A stretch of 64,000 nucleotides of DNA, from contig CP141142.1 of assembly GCA_035235625.1 (NCBI GenBank), positions 42,945,644 through 43,009,643 of the forward strand. The letters are read 5' to 3'. Below, one piece after another: positions 37,601-49,955 of this stretch. The position numbers were made by a program, and so were the translations under genes. How positions within the stretch are numbered: the first letter of the stretch is position 1; each line of letters opens with the position of its first letter. The notes beneath the pieces were generated by a model. That model saw only the letters and a list, made by a program, of their open reading frames with translations. It was not told the DNA's origin and made no database searches. This stretch comes from Saururus chinensis. Lineage: Eukaryota; Streptophyta; Magnoliopsida; Piperales; Saururaceae.

Positions 37601-40600
37601 CTATGATATCCGAGGTTAATAACCTTGATGATGATGTTTCTTGGTCGATTGATTCGGGTGCAACCTGACATGTGTACGAAGATAAGACATCATTTGTCAC
37701 ATATAAAAATGTGGAGGATAACAACATCCTCTATATGGGAAACTCTTTTACGGCTCTGGTGAAAGGCAAAGGAAATATAAAACTTGAATTTACTTCTAGA
37801 AAAATATTGACTCTTACCAATGTGTATCATGTACATGAGATTAGGAAAAATCTTGTATCGAGAGGACTCTTGAATAAGTTTGTGCTTAAGCTTGTGTTTG
37901 AAGCTAATAAGTTTGTGTTGTCTAAAGGTGGAGCCTTTGTTAGGAAAAGCTATTTGCATAAAGGGATATTTAAGCTTAATATTAATAAGAAAGATATTTG
38001 TGCTTATATGCTTAACTCTCTTTCTTTATGGCATAGTCGTTCAAGACTTGTGAATACTAGGAAAATAAATGAAATGGTGAAGTTGAATTTAATTTCTAAG
38101 TGTAAGCATGATATGCAAGATAAGTGTAAAATTTGCATGTAATCAAAGATTACTAGAAAGCATTTTTCAAATGCTCAAAGGTTACTAGAAAGCATTTTTC
38201 AAATGCTCAAAGAACATCTTCTTTACTTGATTTAATACACAGTAATGTGGATAACATGCACAATAATCCTACTAGAGGTAGAAAAAGATATTTTGTCACT
38301 TTTATTAATGATTGCTCTAGATATTACTATGTTTACTTGTTGAATGATAAAAATAATTTTTTGGATAAATTCAAGTCATTGAAAGTTGAGGTAGAAAATT
38401 TGTATGGTTCCAAAATAAAATGTCTTCGGTCGAATAGAGGAGGTGAATATCATTTTCCAAATTATTGTGAATTAGTTGGTATAATCTATGAAACTACAAC
38501 TTCATACACTCCACAACAAAATAAAGTGGTTGAAAGAAAGAATAGGACATTGATTGAAATTGTAAATTCTATGTTATCATATTCTGGTTTGAACAAAGGT
38601 TTTGTGGAGAAATATTTTTGACAGTTTGTCACATATTCTAAATAGAGTTTCTTAGAAGAACTTGAAGGTTACTTCCTATGAACTATGAAAAGAAAGAATG
38701 TCTAATCTTAAGTATTTGAAGGGTTGGGGGTATAGAGCTATTGTTTGCATACCTGAACCTAAGAGGAAAAAATTAGGCAATAATGGTATTGATTGCATTT
38801 TTTTGGGATATGGACAACATAACAAAGCTTATAGATTTTTGGTTATTGAACCAAATGAGTCTATTGAAATAAATACTATTATTGAATCAAGAGATGCTAT
38901 CTTTTATGAAAATAAATTTACTACAATTCTAAGAATTGTGGACTCAAGTGTTGAAGGTGAATCATTGAAGGCAATTTCAATGGATGATGAACCTACATAT
39001 ATTAGAGAACAAGAGGAGACAAATGGTCAAGTAGAACATAGAAGAAGTAAAAGAGATTTTGTGATCTATTTGATTGAATGAACAAGAGAAGACACTGCTC
39101 AAGAAACATAATTTATCTTATCAATTGACTCAGGTCCTCTTACCTTTAAAGAAACTATGAAATCTCAAGATGTAGGTTTTTGGAAAGATGCTATAAATAA
39201 AGAGATAGATTCTATAATGTGTAATAAGACTTGGAAACTTATTGATTTAACCTTGAACTAAAAAAATAATTAAATGCAAATGGATCTTCAAAAAGAAAGT
39301 GAAGATTGAAGGAAACATTAATAAATTTAAGGCTAGATTGGTGGCAAAGGGTTTTACTTAAAATGAAGGATTGATTACTTTGATACATATGCCCTGATAG
39401 CTAGAAATACACCATAAGAATATTAATAGCTTTAGCCTCTATTCATAATTTTGAGATTCATCAAATGGATGTGAAAATGGCTTTTTACAATGGTGAGTTG
39501 AATAAGGATATATACATGGAGCAACAAGAAGGTTTTATAATAAAGGGGCAAGAACACAAAGTCTGTAAACTTATAAAGTCCTAATACAGTCTCAAGCAAG
39601 CTTCAAAACAATGATATGGAAAATGTGAACAACTTGTAATAGTAAATGAATTTAAAATTCATGAATCTGATAAGTACCTCTATAGTAAGTTTCATGATGG
39701 TAAAAGTGTTAAAATTTGCTTGTATGTTGATGACATGTTAATTCTTAGGACTGATATTGATAGCATAAATGATACCAAAATAGTTTTTGTTATTAAACTT
39801 TGAAATGAAAGATATGGGTGTTGCTGATGTTATCTTAGGAATAAGGATAATTAAACAAGCTAATGGTCTAGTGCTTTCTCAAAGTCATTACTTAGAGAAA
39901 ATATTAAAGAAGTTTGATCACTTTAATTGGGCACATGTAAGTACACATTTTGATTCAACTATGAGGCTTTATCCTAATATAAGTAGATGTGTTTCTCAAT
40001 TGCAATATACAAGAGTAATTGGTAGTTTGATGTATGCTATGACATGCACTAGACCGAATATTGCCTTTGCAGTTGAAAAGATAAGTAGATATACTAGTAA
40101 TCCTAATTATCTACATTTGTAAGTTGTGAATAGAGTATTGAAACACTTGAGAGGAACAGTGAACTATGAAATTTTCTATAGTGGATATCCTACCATATTA
40201 ATTAGAAGGATTCTTGGATGCTAGTTTAATTAATAATCATGATGATTATTCATCAATGAGTGGATGAGTATTTACTCTTGGTGGAGTTGTTTCTTGGGGA
40301 TTTAAGAAACAAATAATTATAATGGATTCTACTATGACATTCGAGTTTGTAGTATTCTATGCTAGTAGTAAAGAAGCTGAATGGTTGAAGAATTTGTTAT
40401 TACAAATTCTTGTTTGGCATAAACGCACTCATTTCTATACATTGTGATAGTGAGTCCGCACTAGCACGAGCATATAGCATAGTGTATAATGAAAAATCCA
40501 AGCACATTGGACTAAGACATAGTTATGTCAAAAGTTACTCTCCAATGGAGTGATAACGATAGACTATATAAGATCAAGTTAAAACTTAGCATATCCTTTC

Positions 40601-43600
40601 ATAAAAGGACTTGCAAGGAATATAGTGTTGTAGACATCAACTGGGATGAGACTGATGCCCATTTAAATATTGTCACTCTTGATGGAAACTCAACTTGTTA
40701 CTTGAGAAGAGATTCAAGTTCTCCAGTTCAAAGAGTAAAATACATCATACATTGTAACAATAAGCACTTAAGAAATATTAAGCCATCCCAACATAAAGTA
40801 CTTGGTACATGTAGTTTATAAAGAGGAGGTTGAGATTTGTGCTCTTAATAGACTTATAACCATGTAGTTAGGGTGTTAAAGTTGCATGGACACCTCCAAT
40901 AATTCTATCTATATAAATATGAAAATGAGGCCGCTTCTTATGAGACTGGGCTTATCTCTAGAGTACTTATGAAATCATGATATAGACACAACGCTAAATA
41001 ATGTCGGCTACATATTACATGCCGAAGAAACTAAAGACTTGGTGTGTGATACAAGCCCGGTTGATCATCATGGATAGCTAGTTCAAGAACATTGCTCTTC
41101 TACATTCTCCAGTTAACTTTGGTAAGCATTCACTAAGTAAAGGTTTAAGTTGTAAAACACCTTTATTTATGTATCAATCTTGGCCCTGTTTTTAGATTTT
41201 CATTGGAGGGAATTGTAAAATTTTGAAAATGGTGGGGGATTGTTAAAAGTTTTTCAAAATTCTATCAAGGTGATTGATCAACTTGAAAGGCGATCGATTG
41301 GACCAAAAAAAATTTTTAATAGTAAGCTTATCGATCGATTAGGACAAAGAAATTAACTTACAATGAGTTGATTGATCAATCAATATGAAAAAAGATCAAT
41401 CACTCCATTTAAACTTTTGAATGATGGGATTTACAGTCTATCAAATGACCGATCAAAGCGATCTATCGGCCTGACAATTTTTCAAATGATTTCAGTTTTA
41501 GAAGAAGGGATACATCTCTTTGAAAGGGGTTTCATCCCAAAGTCACATAGAGAGAGTTTTTATTTAGAAATTAAAGATTTTGGTTTACTTCTCAAGTTTT
41601 TCATAAAAGTATCTTGTTTTTCTCTCTTTGCATAAGAGAAGATGAGATTTGACATCTTGTTCTAAAAAGGAAAAAGTAAATTTATTTTCAAAAGTATGAT
41701 TTGCAGACAAATATAGAAGGCTTCATTGTATCTTAAAGACAAATTTGCGGAGTTCTCGATTGCACACCAAAATGAAGGATTTGGTGGGGACAAATAATGT
41801 TTTTAGGAAAGTAATTCACTGAAGCACAGCATATTATAAGTGCATCTCTTACAACAAATTATAGGTTTTGAAGCGGTCATTTTAACAAGGTATTCATCAT
41901 ATTTTTCAGCCACTGTATAAGGTTCATTAATTTGAAAGATTAAAGCTTTCTACCATCGACCAAGTCACAAGGTCAAAGGAATCCCACCAACAAAAGATTT
42001 ATACCAATACTCCCTCCATCCCACTTTAATAGCTTTATTTAGTTTTTCAAAATGAACAAAAGATTTATACCAATACTCCTTCCATCCCACATTAATAGCT
42101 CAATTTAGTTTATTTTGAAAAATCAAATGGAGCTTTTAATGTGGGACACATGGAGTATTTGTTAACAGCTTAAACGAAAAATGCAAATTAGAGATTATTA
42201 CCATTTCTTCACATGCGGTGTTGCAGCCCAGCAACCTGAAATGTTTAAATGCAGTGACAATTATACATTGGCCACTGACCACACAATCACCATTACCACT
42301 ATTCAAATAATGACTTAAAATAAAGAAAATTATTGCTTCTTGTATGCTTCCATACCATTTGATTTGTTAGCATAGGGAGAAAATTGAAGCTTAAAATTCA
42401 AGAAAGCAATGAAAATTGATAATATTTTGATGATAAGTTATTTTACATACTCCCTCCATCCCATTTTAATTGTCCACATTAAAATAAATTGTGATGTTTA
42501 AGGTAACCCATAATTAGGAATCCATTAACCCTTTTTACTCCATCCACTAATTGCTATGAGGAGGATATTATGAAATGGGAAAATTAATAGGGACAAATGC
42601 GTTTTTCAAATGAGATTATTAAAGTAGGACGGAGGGAGTATTTTTACTCCATCCACTAATTGCTATGAGGAGGATATTATAAAATGGGAAAATTAATAGG
42701 GACAAATGCGTTTTTCAAATGAGATTATTAAAGTAGGACAGATGGAGTATTTTATACTCTGACTATGGGCAGCTAGTTAGCCAGCAGATTATAAACTTCA
42801 TTACATGTTTTAGTTTTACAATCCTCGGAACCTAAAGAAGTAATTTGTATTAAACAAACTTACTTGTGTTCACTTCATCACCTCCCAAGTGGACAAACTT
42901 GAACTTGAAGACCTTGCTAAAATCTGAGAACAGTACAACAATAGTACGCATAATTCTTCCCTCTTTCAAATTCCAATAAGAAGCATAAAGCAACGAGGAA
43001 TGTAAAATACCTGAAAGAATTCCAGATATTACTTGGAAGGTAAACTCATTACTGACATCAAGAGGCTGCTGACAATCAGATGAAGGCCACAATGCAGGAT
43101 AGCCATATCCCCTGTGAAAGATAATTACCAGTTCTTAGGATAACTCTTTAACACTGGTCTGTGAAAATTATGACAGAAACATATGATAAAGCACTACCAT
43201 GACTGAGCATGTCCAGGAACATCAATTTCAGCCAAAACACTGATTCCTTGCCGTTGTGCATACCTGAAAAGTTTATGGTTAAGCTAGTCATCCAAATTAA
43301 AAAAAAAACTAGTCGTGAAAAGCCTACAATGAGGGAATGCTCGTAGATATTTTCTCAAGTAGATCTCAAGATATTTAAGGCAGTAAAGGCTTACCGTACA
43401 ATTTCAATGGCATCGGTCATTGTATATCGTTCTGTTAGAGAATAAGCACCATTCCAAAGTTTTGGATAGGAAGGTATCTCCAATGGAAACGATTGTGTAT
43501 CTACAATATGCCAATGCAGAACATTCTGTATGAGAAAAAACATGTCAAGACTTGCCATCAAGGAATCAGACAGCAAAACAATAATAGATCACGTACCAAC

Positions 43601-45107
43601 TTTGTGTAAGCCATGGCATCAATCACTTTCTTTATCATTGGCAGTGATTGGTAATGACGAGATGTATCTGCATCACACATAAATATAATTACTTATTTAT
43701 GGTTTTATTTTTCTAATTATTATTCCTGTTTTCTCATATCTCCTTGGACAATCCCATGCTTGAATGTAATAAAACTAAGGTTAACATCAAGAAAATGGGC
43801 ACATAATTCGTTTAGTTATCTCACCAATTAGAAGCCCACGGTAAGGGAATCTTGGTTGGTCAACAATAGTCCAAGGGGCAAGACCAACTTCGATTACTCT
43901 GGAAGTAAAGTTGAAATGGCACAATTGGCTGAAAGTCTGGAAGATTTCATGTCAGATATAGAAAATTCATTAGACCGATTTGTGTCATAATTTGAGACCA
44001 ATTTTATCCTTATTTTTCCATTACAAGATGTCAAAGAAGTTGCAGCAACTTCGCGCATGTTAGAATCATACCTGCAATCCATGGAGTGCCCCATAAACCG
44101 TCTGTGCCTGCATTATAAGCCCCCAAGAGGACGATTAGAACAAGATGTTGTATTTACATTTATATAAATTTTCACTTTGGTTACTTCAAATCTTCTCTAA
44201 GATGTCAATTACGATTTGGCCGAGACCCACCTCCAGATGCGCGTACGGTGGGTTTCCGATGGCAGGAACACTCAATTTGTAGGATTCATCGATTCCATGC
44301 TGCAACTGCATACCAAACAGAGTCTCATTCAGAAGAGAGAGCTAAAAAATTATGCAATTCGTTCGTACATGTCGACTGAACTGATACAGCTTGATGCAGA
44401 AAGTATAATACTTGTGCATGAACAGCAAGATGGAAAGAAAAATGGTGCGAGGCAACTTAAGCCTAATTCCTCAAGAAAATCGCATTGTTTAAATGGGCCA
44501 CGCTCCCAAAGATAGTCTGGAAAGAGAAGTAATCATTGCTTCTGGAGAAAGACAGATCACTTTTATTTATCTGTTTTTCGATAATGGAGAAAGACAGGTC
44601 ACATTAGAATGTAAATTTGATCAATCAAATCTCTTCACAACGTTTCCAAACTAAAATATTCAAGAGTCGGTCCTAATATGTGACACCATTTTGTTGGAAT
44701 GAAGTTTCTCTTCTCAACTTGTGCCAAAGTAAGCTCACCAATCACCCTCTTCTAAATTAACATACCTCATCATTGGGAGAGACAACAACCACATGCAATC
44801 CCCTGAGCACCCTGAATTCGTCGGAATGACTCCCAGCTCCGGCGACTACATGACCCATCTTGACAACCGCTAAAAGCCTGGAGAACCCCTCTTTCAGAAT
44901 GCCCGAATTGTCCTTGTAGCCACTCCCATTCGTCAACAGCGCGAAGTCCTTGGTTATATACAGCGAGCTGGATCCATGGATGACCGACATTGGCCTTGGC
45001 CATATGTTCACCGCATCACCAACCACAGCAAACGCTGCAAGCGACCCAAGACAGAAACACACAGAAAGATGCTTAAAAACCTCAACTGCTCCTCTTCCTC
45101 CCTCCAT
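34639..45107 (-). CDS. HEXO3: Beta-N-acetylhexosaminidase, GH20, HEXO3-like
   Basis: Fourteen exons: 44766-45107, 44231-44305, 44072-44107, 43825-43936, 43597-43667, 43395-43525, 43198-43263, 43011-43111, 42864-42923, 42202-42235, 35486-35584, 35338-35397, 34945-35195 and 34639-34805. All GT-AG, 1605 nt, 534 aa; Arabidopsis HEXO3 is about the same size. It trims terminal GlcNAc from N-glycans in the secretory route, at the plasma membrane or apoplast for HEXO3. A signal peptide covers about residues 1-29 (VCFCLGSLAAFAVVGDA). Then the GH20b domain, then the barrel: RGLLIDTSRHY, NVLHWHIVDTQSFPLEIPSY, AEIDVPGHAQSW, and the catalytic pair in HLGGDEV (Asp327, Glu328). GGEVCMWGEHID and WPRAAAAAERLW follow. 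Intron 10 (35585-42201) is swollen by a whole copia element in the opposite orientation, and intron 9 by a MITE. The frame is intact. The start is the ATG of MEGGRGAVEV. Confidence 0.95.
35947..41992 (+). mobile_element. Ty1/copia retrotransposon, structurally complete but dead, in HEXO3 intron 10
   Basis: 5' LTR 35947-36721 (775 bp, TGTTGAAG to ACTAACA) and 3' LTR 41241-41992 (752 bp, TGTTAAAAG to CCAACA), with an exact target duplication AAAGA (35942-35946 and 41993-41997). A polypurine tract GGTGGGGGAT (41231-41240) sits against the 3' LTR. The order inside is that of copia: gag with a zinc knuckle (about 37500), protease with DSGAT (about 37650), integrase (about 37990-38620), reverse transcriptase (about 39170-39800) and RNase H (to about 40500). 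Many stops and frameshifts, on the order of ten or more, make it a fossil. The two LTRs differ visibly in bases and small indels, so the insertion is old. It runs opposite to the host gene. Confidence 0.95.
42010..42155. mobile_element. Stowaway-like MITE with a duplicated left end
   Basis: Left end CTCCCTCCATCCCA and right end complementary to CTCCATGTGTCCCACATTAA, both next to TA (42008-42009 and 42156-42157), as in Tc1/mariner-type Stowaway MITEs. The left end occurs twice, 66 bp apart (42010 and 42076). The duplicated unit begins in the copia target repeat, so the doubling is younger than the copia insertion. Confidence 0.65.
42450..42638. mobile_element. Stowaway MITE, 189 bp, in HEXO3 intron 9
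   Basis: Terminal repeats CTCCCTCCATCCCATTTTAA and (complement) CTCCCTCCGTCCTACTTTAA, flanked by TA on both sides (42448-42449 and 42639-42640). No coding capacity. Its right half is then tandemly duplicated to 42749. Confidence 0.85.
42532..42749. repeat. 109-bp tandem duplication of the MITE right half
   Basis: 42532-42640 and 42641-42749 are near-identical, both starting TTTTTACTCCATCCACTAAT and ending at a MITE terminus. The second copy has few changes, so the duplication is recent compared with the MITE insertion. Confidence 0.88.
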
Positions 45108-46333
45108 CTCATCAGAGAGTACAAGGAACAAAGGAAGAGAGCTAATGGAGAGCTCAAGCTCCGGAGTGCAGACTGAACTATGAACAACATGTTTTAACGC
45201 TTAGTCCTTACGAGTATCTGGAAAGTCGAGTAAATCGAATAAAATAAAGTGAAATATAAGAAGGATTCTATTCTGTACTGTCCATATACAGCTATATTGT
45301 CATAAAAGCTGGTTCACGGATTGTGGAAGGAATAGCATTTATAGTAATGAATTCCTGAAAAGGGTAGGAAAATGGAAGGGAGAGGAAGAAGATGAAGAAA
45401 GCAGCCGTAAAAACAAGGGATGGGGAGGCTGTGGAAGGAATCTGCCGACTGGGTTTGGTCGACATGTGAGCTGAGAGTTTGTGGTGGCAAATATCTGTCT
45501 TTCCTTGCGGAATCTAATGCTAAAATTAAGAAAAATGCTTTAGTGAAGTTCATTTTTATATGTGAAGAACCTCCTTTATCATCCAAAACACTGTTAGATG
45601 AGTTTTTTAACTCATTAATAAAAGGTGTTTGAATGTTGAAGTAAATTTTTTACAATTAAAACTTAACGACAATGTAAAATTACTCCAAAAATGTTTTACA
45701 AGTTAATAGGTTTACCAGACTTGGCACCGTACCCGCCATAAATAATTGCGGCGGGAGGGAGCGACCCAAGAGGGGGAAAGATAAGTGGCGTGAGATAATG
45801 CCCATTCAAGGCCCGTTTCATTTGGATTTTTTATTTATAATATTTTGATGTGGTTTCGGTTGGGTTGCCCTTTCTGACTACACACTGCACGTGATGCAAA
45901 CTTGATTTCTGACGTCCAGCCGTTACAAGTTCTGGGAGCTATCTCCATGAGATGGATCTGACACGCAAACAAGCCATTTTCAGTTTATAGAAATGGGCTT
46001 GCCACCATGGGATAGTGGGCCTCAGTAGAATTGGGGCCCCACGGAAGTTTGCCTTGCTTAAGGGTATGGATGTTGTGATTTTGGGGTTGTTTGGGAGGTA
46101 TTAGGGTTTGAGAAAATCACTTTTCTTGTAATAGTTGGAGTCTTCTTTGATGTGACATATTATAAGAAAAAAAAAATCTCATCCAAAACACCTCTCAAAG
46201 AGCCCTTTCACTCTTCACAATAGAAGTGTTTTAAGCTCTTCAACTAAATTTTAGTGGGTTTTCTTTTATCTTTGCTTTCAAATTTTAGTAGGTTTTCATG
46301 GGTTGAATTTAAATGATGATAAATACATCCAAC
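45108..46333. other. HEXO3 promoter region and intergenic DNA
   Basis: The 5' side of HEXO3. No other gene. A short inverted-repeat element of about 120 bp may lie at 46083-46205 (TGTTTGGGAGGTATT against the complement of AACACCTCTCAAAGA), hAT-like in its wording but without a matching target repeat. Confidence 0.45.
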
Positions 46334-48213
46334 TAGGTAGGGTTGTCAACCAGTAATTATAGGTGTAGTAAGGCTTTACCCGCCTCCATGCCTGTTTCCT
46401 AAAATTTTACTCATATCTTATTTGTTATTTATTTCTTTAAATATTATCCATGTTGTATTAGTTAACTAATACCCAAGGATCAAATGGACAACATGTAACA
46501 TGTATTGAAATTTACACTAATTGTGAATTGCCTTCACATCACCATCTTTAGTAACTTTTTTGAAATGTTCCCAAACCATAGAATTAAGCTTCTCTCTTCT
46601 CTTTCTTAGCAAGTGGTGCAAATACATTATTTGTTTGAGTTTCATCAATAACATTACTATTGCCACCCTCACTTTATCACACATTGATGAAATATAAACG
46701 ATTATAATCTACATAATAAAATATCATGTGATGAGTGAAAGAAGAAAAAAGTCAATAAGATTTATTGATAAATATAACATATCATTGAAAAATAAAAAAA
46801 ACGCAGCGGATTATGCTAACTAAGTTACATTTGAATGGAATCATATAATATCCTCAATAAATTACTATAATCCAGACCCATACTATGCAAGATTAGGAAA
46901 ACAATTTCTGGGAGTTTCAGCAGCTTTTTGACTCAAACAAAGTCTAGTTTTATAGTGATAGCAACAATTGTTTCTCTATATGTCACAATCTCTCTTGAGC
47001 TTTCACTACATGATTTGATTACAGTACAATTAGCGATAATTTCTATTTTGGAGAGTAGTCAGGGGAGCAAGCTCCCTTTGTATGAGTACCTCCAACACAG
47101 TACATGTACTGTAGGAGTACCTTCAATACAATACATACAGCAAACCACAATATATATGCTCTCGCAGAAAGGAAAAATGAAATCCAGGATTCGATTTATG
47201 CAGAAATCGTTTTCTATGATTTTATAGGAAATCTCATTGAAGACACCATTTTCCCGTTCAAACGGATGCGTCCATCCGTTAACGGGATACATTCTTTAGT
47301 AAAATCAAATTAGACCTATTTTGGTTAAATAAAAACTAAACCAAATGAAGTTGGGTTAATAGAAAACCAAACTAAATGAATTTACCCAAAAAAATAATTA
47401 TTTTATTGACCTAACTTAACCCGACCGGCCGAACGGACGGCGGCGCACGTGTAGGTTAGCCCACCTAGGTGCATGAGTCCAATATGTCTCTCCCCCACAC
47501 AAGTGGGTTAGCCCAAGGGCCTAACTTGAAAGGCCGAACTTGTACCTTATATACCAACAATATTACCTTCTTTTAGGCAATGTGAGACTATTCACTCATT
47601 CAACCAATTCACATGTATGATTCTCATTCAATATAAAGTGGGTTTGGGCTGTTTCTACCATATGGGTTTTGACCCACATAAATAATACCATGCCCACCTT
47701 AATAATTTGGGTTTAACCCATTAAATCTAATGCCCACTTCTAACATAATTTGACAAAAGCCATGTGTCCTATATACTCAAGGTGTAAGGGTGGCTGCTTC
47801 TAAGCGGTAAACTAAGCTTGTCATCCACATTAAAATTGGATGAGAGTATCGGATGCGGACAAGCAGCGTGTGAAGAACATGAAAGATATGCTTTTATGTA
47901 ATCACATGTTGTTGATGCTTAACGCTGGAGTTTACTAATCGTTAGGATGGGCGAGCGCCTGGAGGAACCCATAGAAGGCGAAGTGGTAGCCTAAGATGCG
48001 GATGGGAGAAATGGAGGGACCCCTAGAAGGCGAAGTGGTAGCCTAAGATGAAGATGGGAGAGAGGAGTTACCCATACCCTACCTAGTTAACAAGCAGTAA
48101 GGTAAAATTACTTGCTTATTTTGTATATTACTTAGAATATATATTACCTGCCCATGAACTTTTGACAGGGTAGTTTGGTGAGCCGGATAAGTAGGTCTTT
48201 GTTGACAACCTTA
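46334..48213. mobile_element. hAT-like non-autonomous element, about 1.9 kb, with nested LTR-like sequence
   Basis: Near-matching ends TAGGGTTGTCAACCA (46338) and (complement) TAAGGTTGTCAACAAA (to 48213) are flanked by CATCCAAC (46326-46333) and CATCCAAG (48214-48221), an 8-bp target repeat with one mismatch. There is a 4-base TAGG doubling at the left border. No transposase is seen. Inside, about 46517-47745 reads on the minus strand like a solo LTR (starts TGTTAGAAGTGGGC, has a TATATAAGG box near 47550, ends TTCACA), but its 5-bp target repeats do not match cleanly. Confidence 0.6.
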
Positions 48214-49955
48214 CATCCAAGTTGATGGAAGTTTTTTAGCTCCTAATTTGTTATTTTATTATGCTCATGGCACAATAATTAGAAACAAAATTACCAGGGT
48301 ATTAAATTTTACTTGTCTTAATTTGAAGTTGTCAAGTACCCAATATTTTTCTAGCAAAAAAAAGCCAAGATTTGACATATGCATTATTCATTAGTGAAGC
48401 TAAACCCAGTGAGGCTCACATGCAATAACATGAGTTAATGCATTATGAGTTATCTACTTAGACGTTACTAAAAGGGTAGGTGGGTATTTCAAACCCACCC
48501 GTGTACCCCTTGAATAATGTGCCTTGTCACTAGGAATATTCACGGATAAAAATAGACACGGATAGGGGTTATTTATGTCCATCCATCCTTTACATAACCT
48601 CTTGTCTATGCCCGCCATTGTCCATATTATGTTTTATCCAAATCCATCCATTATGAACATGGACGGACATTAAGAGATACTTTAACAACTAAATTTTATC
48701 TCAATTCAAATTGTTAAGTACCTATATAACATGTTAAAATTATCCTAACATGTTACATATGTATTAAATCTATGTTTTTAAAGTTGCCTAACACCAATGT
48801 AGCATTTTATCATTTTATTATGGTCCTAACATATTAAATAAGTTCTAGATCTATATTTTCAAGCTATCTAGTATCTATGTAATATGTTAAGATTGTCTTA
48901 TCATACTACATAAGTCTATATTTATGCTTTTAAGTTGTCAAATACCTATGTAATATGCTAAAATTATCTTAACATGCTCCATAAGAATTAGATTTTTTTT
49001 TTTAGTAATTAGTGATATACTAATATTTGAGGGATTATTAGGTAAGGGGTAATAGATGTAAACAAGGGTATGTCCGTATCCATAGCTCCCCATTAGGGTG
49101 GATAAAAAACCTTAGCCCCTGGCCATGTCCAACCCAAATACAAAAAATTGTCAACTCTATATAAAAACGGGAGTGGACATGAATAGATATTTAAACTATA
49201 GATGTCTATGAGCACCCTAGCTGTCATATTGTAATCCTGACTGCCTAGTGTGTGAGCTACTGAGCTGGGACTCGTACTCACAGTGATCTTATTTAATTGG
49301 CAAATCTAATTGGATATTTTTACCCTAACAAAAAGTGAATTTGGATATCATTACAAATATGTATGATGAAATAAGGATCCCCAAATCGAAAGAAAAATAA
49401 ATGAGTTCTACCTTTGAATAGAGAAACATGTGAACAATATTATTTTTGGCTAAGAATCATAAGATAGATCCAATGTTTCTGCACCTCTTGTCATGGATTC
49501 CATTGTTTCAAACCTCACAATAATCAAATTGTGAGTGGCGAATGTTCAACAATTACCACAAGTAACGTCTACATATTGGTATGAGTCCCCATGGCAAAAT
49601 GCAGCAAAACCACGAAAAAAACTATTTATTATGGCTTGTTACAAGAAAACACCGCCAAAATTCTGAGCTTAGCGTACAAAGAGAAATAAGCTAACCATAA
49701 ATTCCTTGACCACGAAAGTGACATACACCCGTTAGATTGTTTTCATCAGCTTTTGGGATCCAATGCTGATCTAAAACGGTCTGCTGCATTCAGTGACATA
49801 AAAAATACACTAAACTGAATTTTGCAGTCGCCATATGCTTTCGAGGTACCCAAATGATGTTGTAGAACTACAAATACCACAGAAGAAAATCGCAGGATAC
49901 TTGCAATTACATGATCAAAAGTATGTCCAACCTCTAACCTGAAATAACTGTATTC
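48214..49955. other. Intergenic, 3' side of the ankyrin gene
   Basis: AT-rich. A second hAT-like stretch may run from about 48533 (CTAGGAATATTCACGGAT) to 49220 (ending GAGCACCCTAG), with a degenerate candidate target repeat. No gene or RNA gene seen. Confidence 0.4.
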
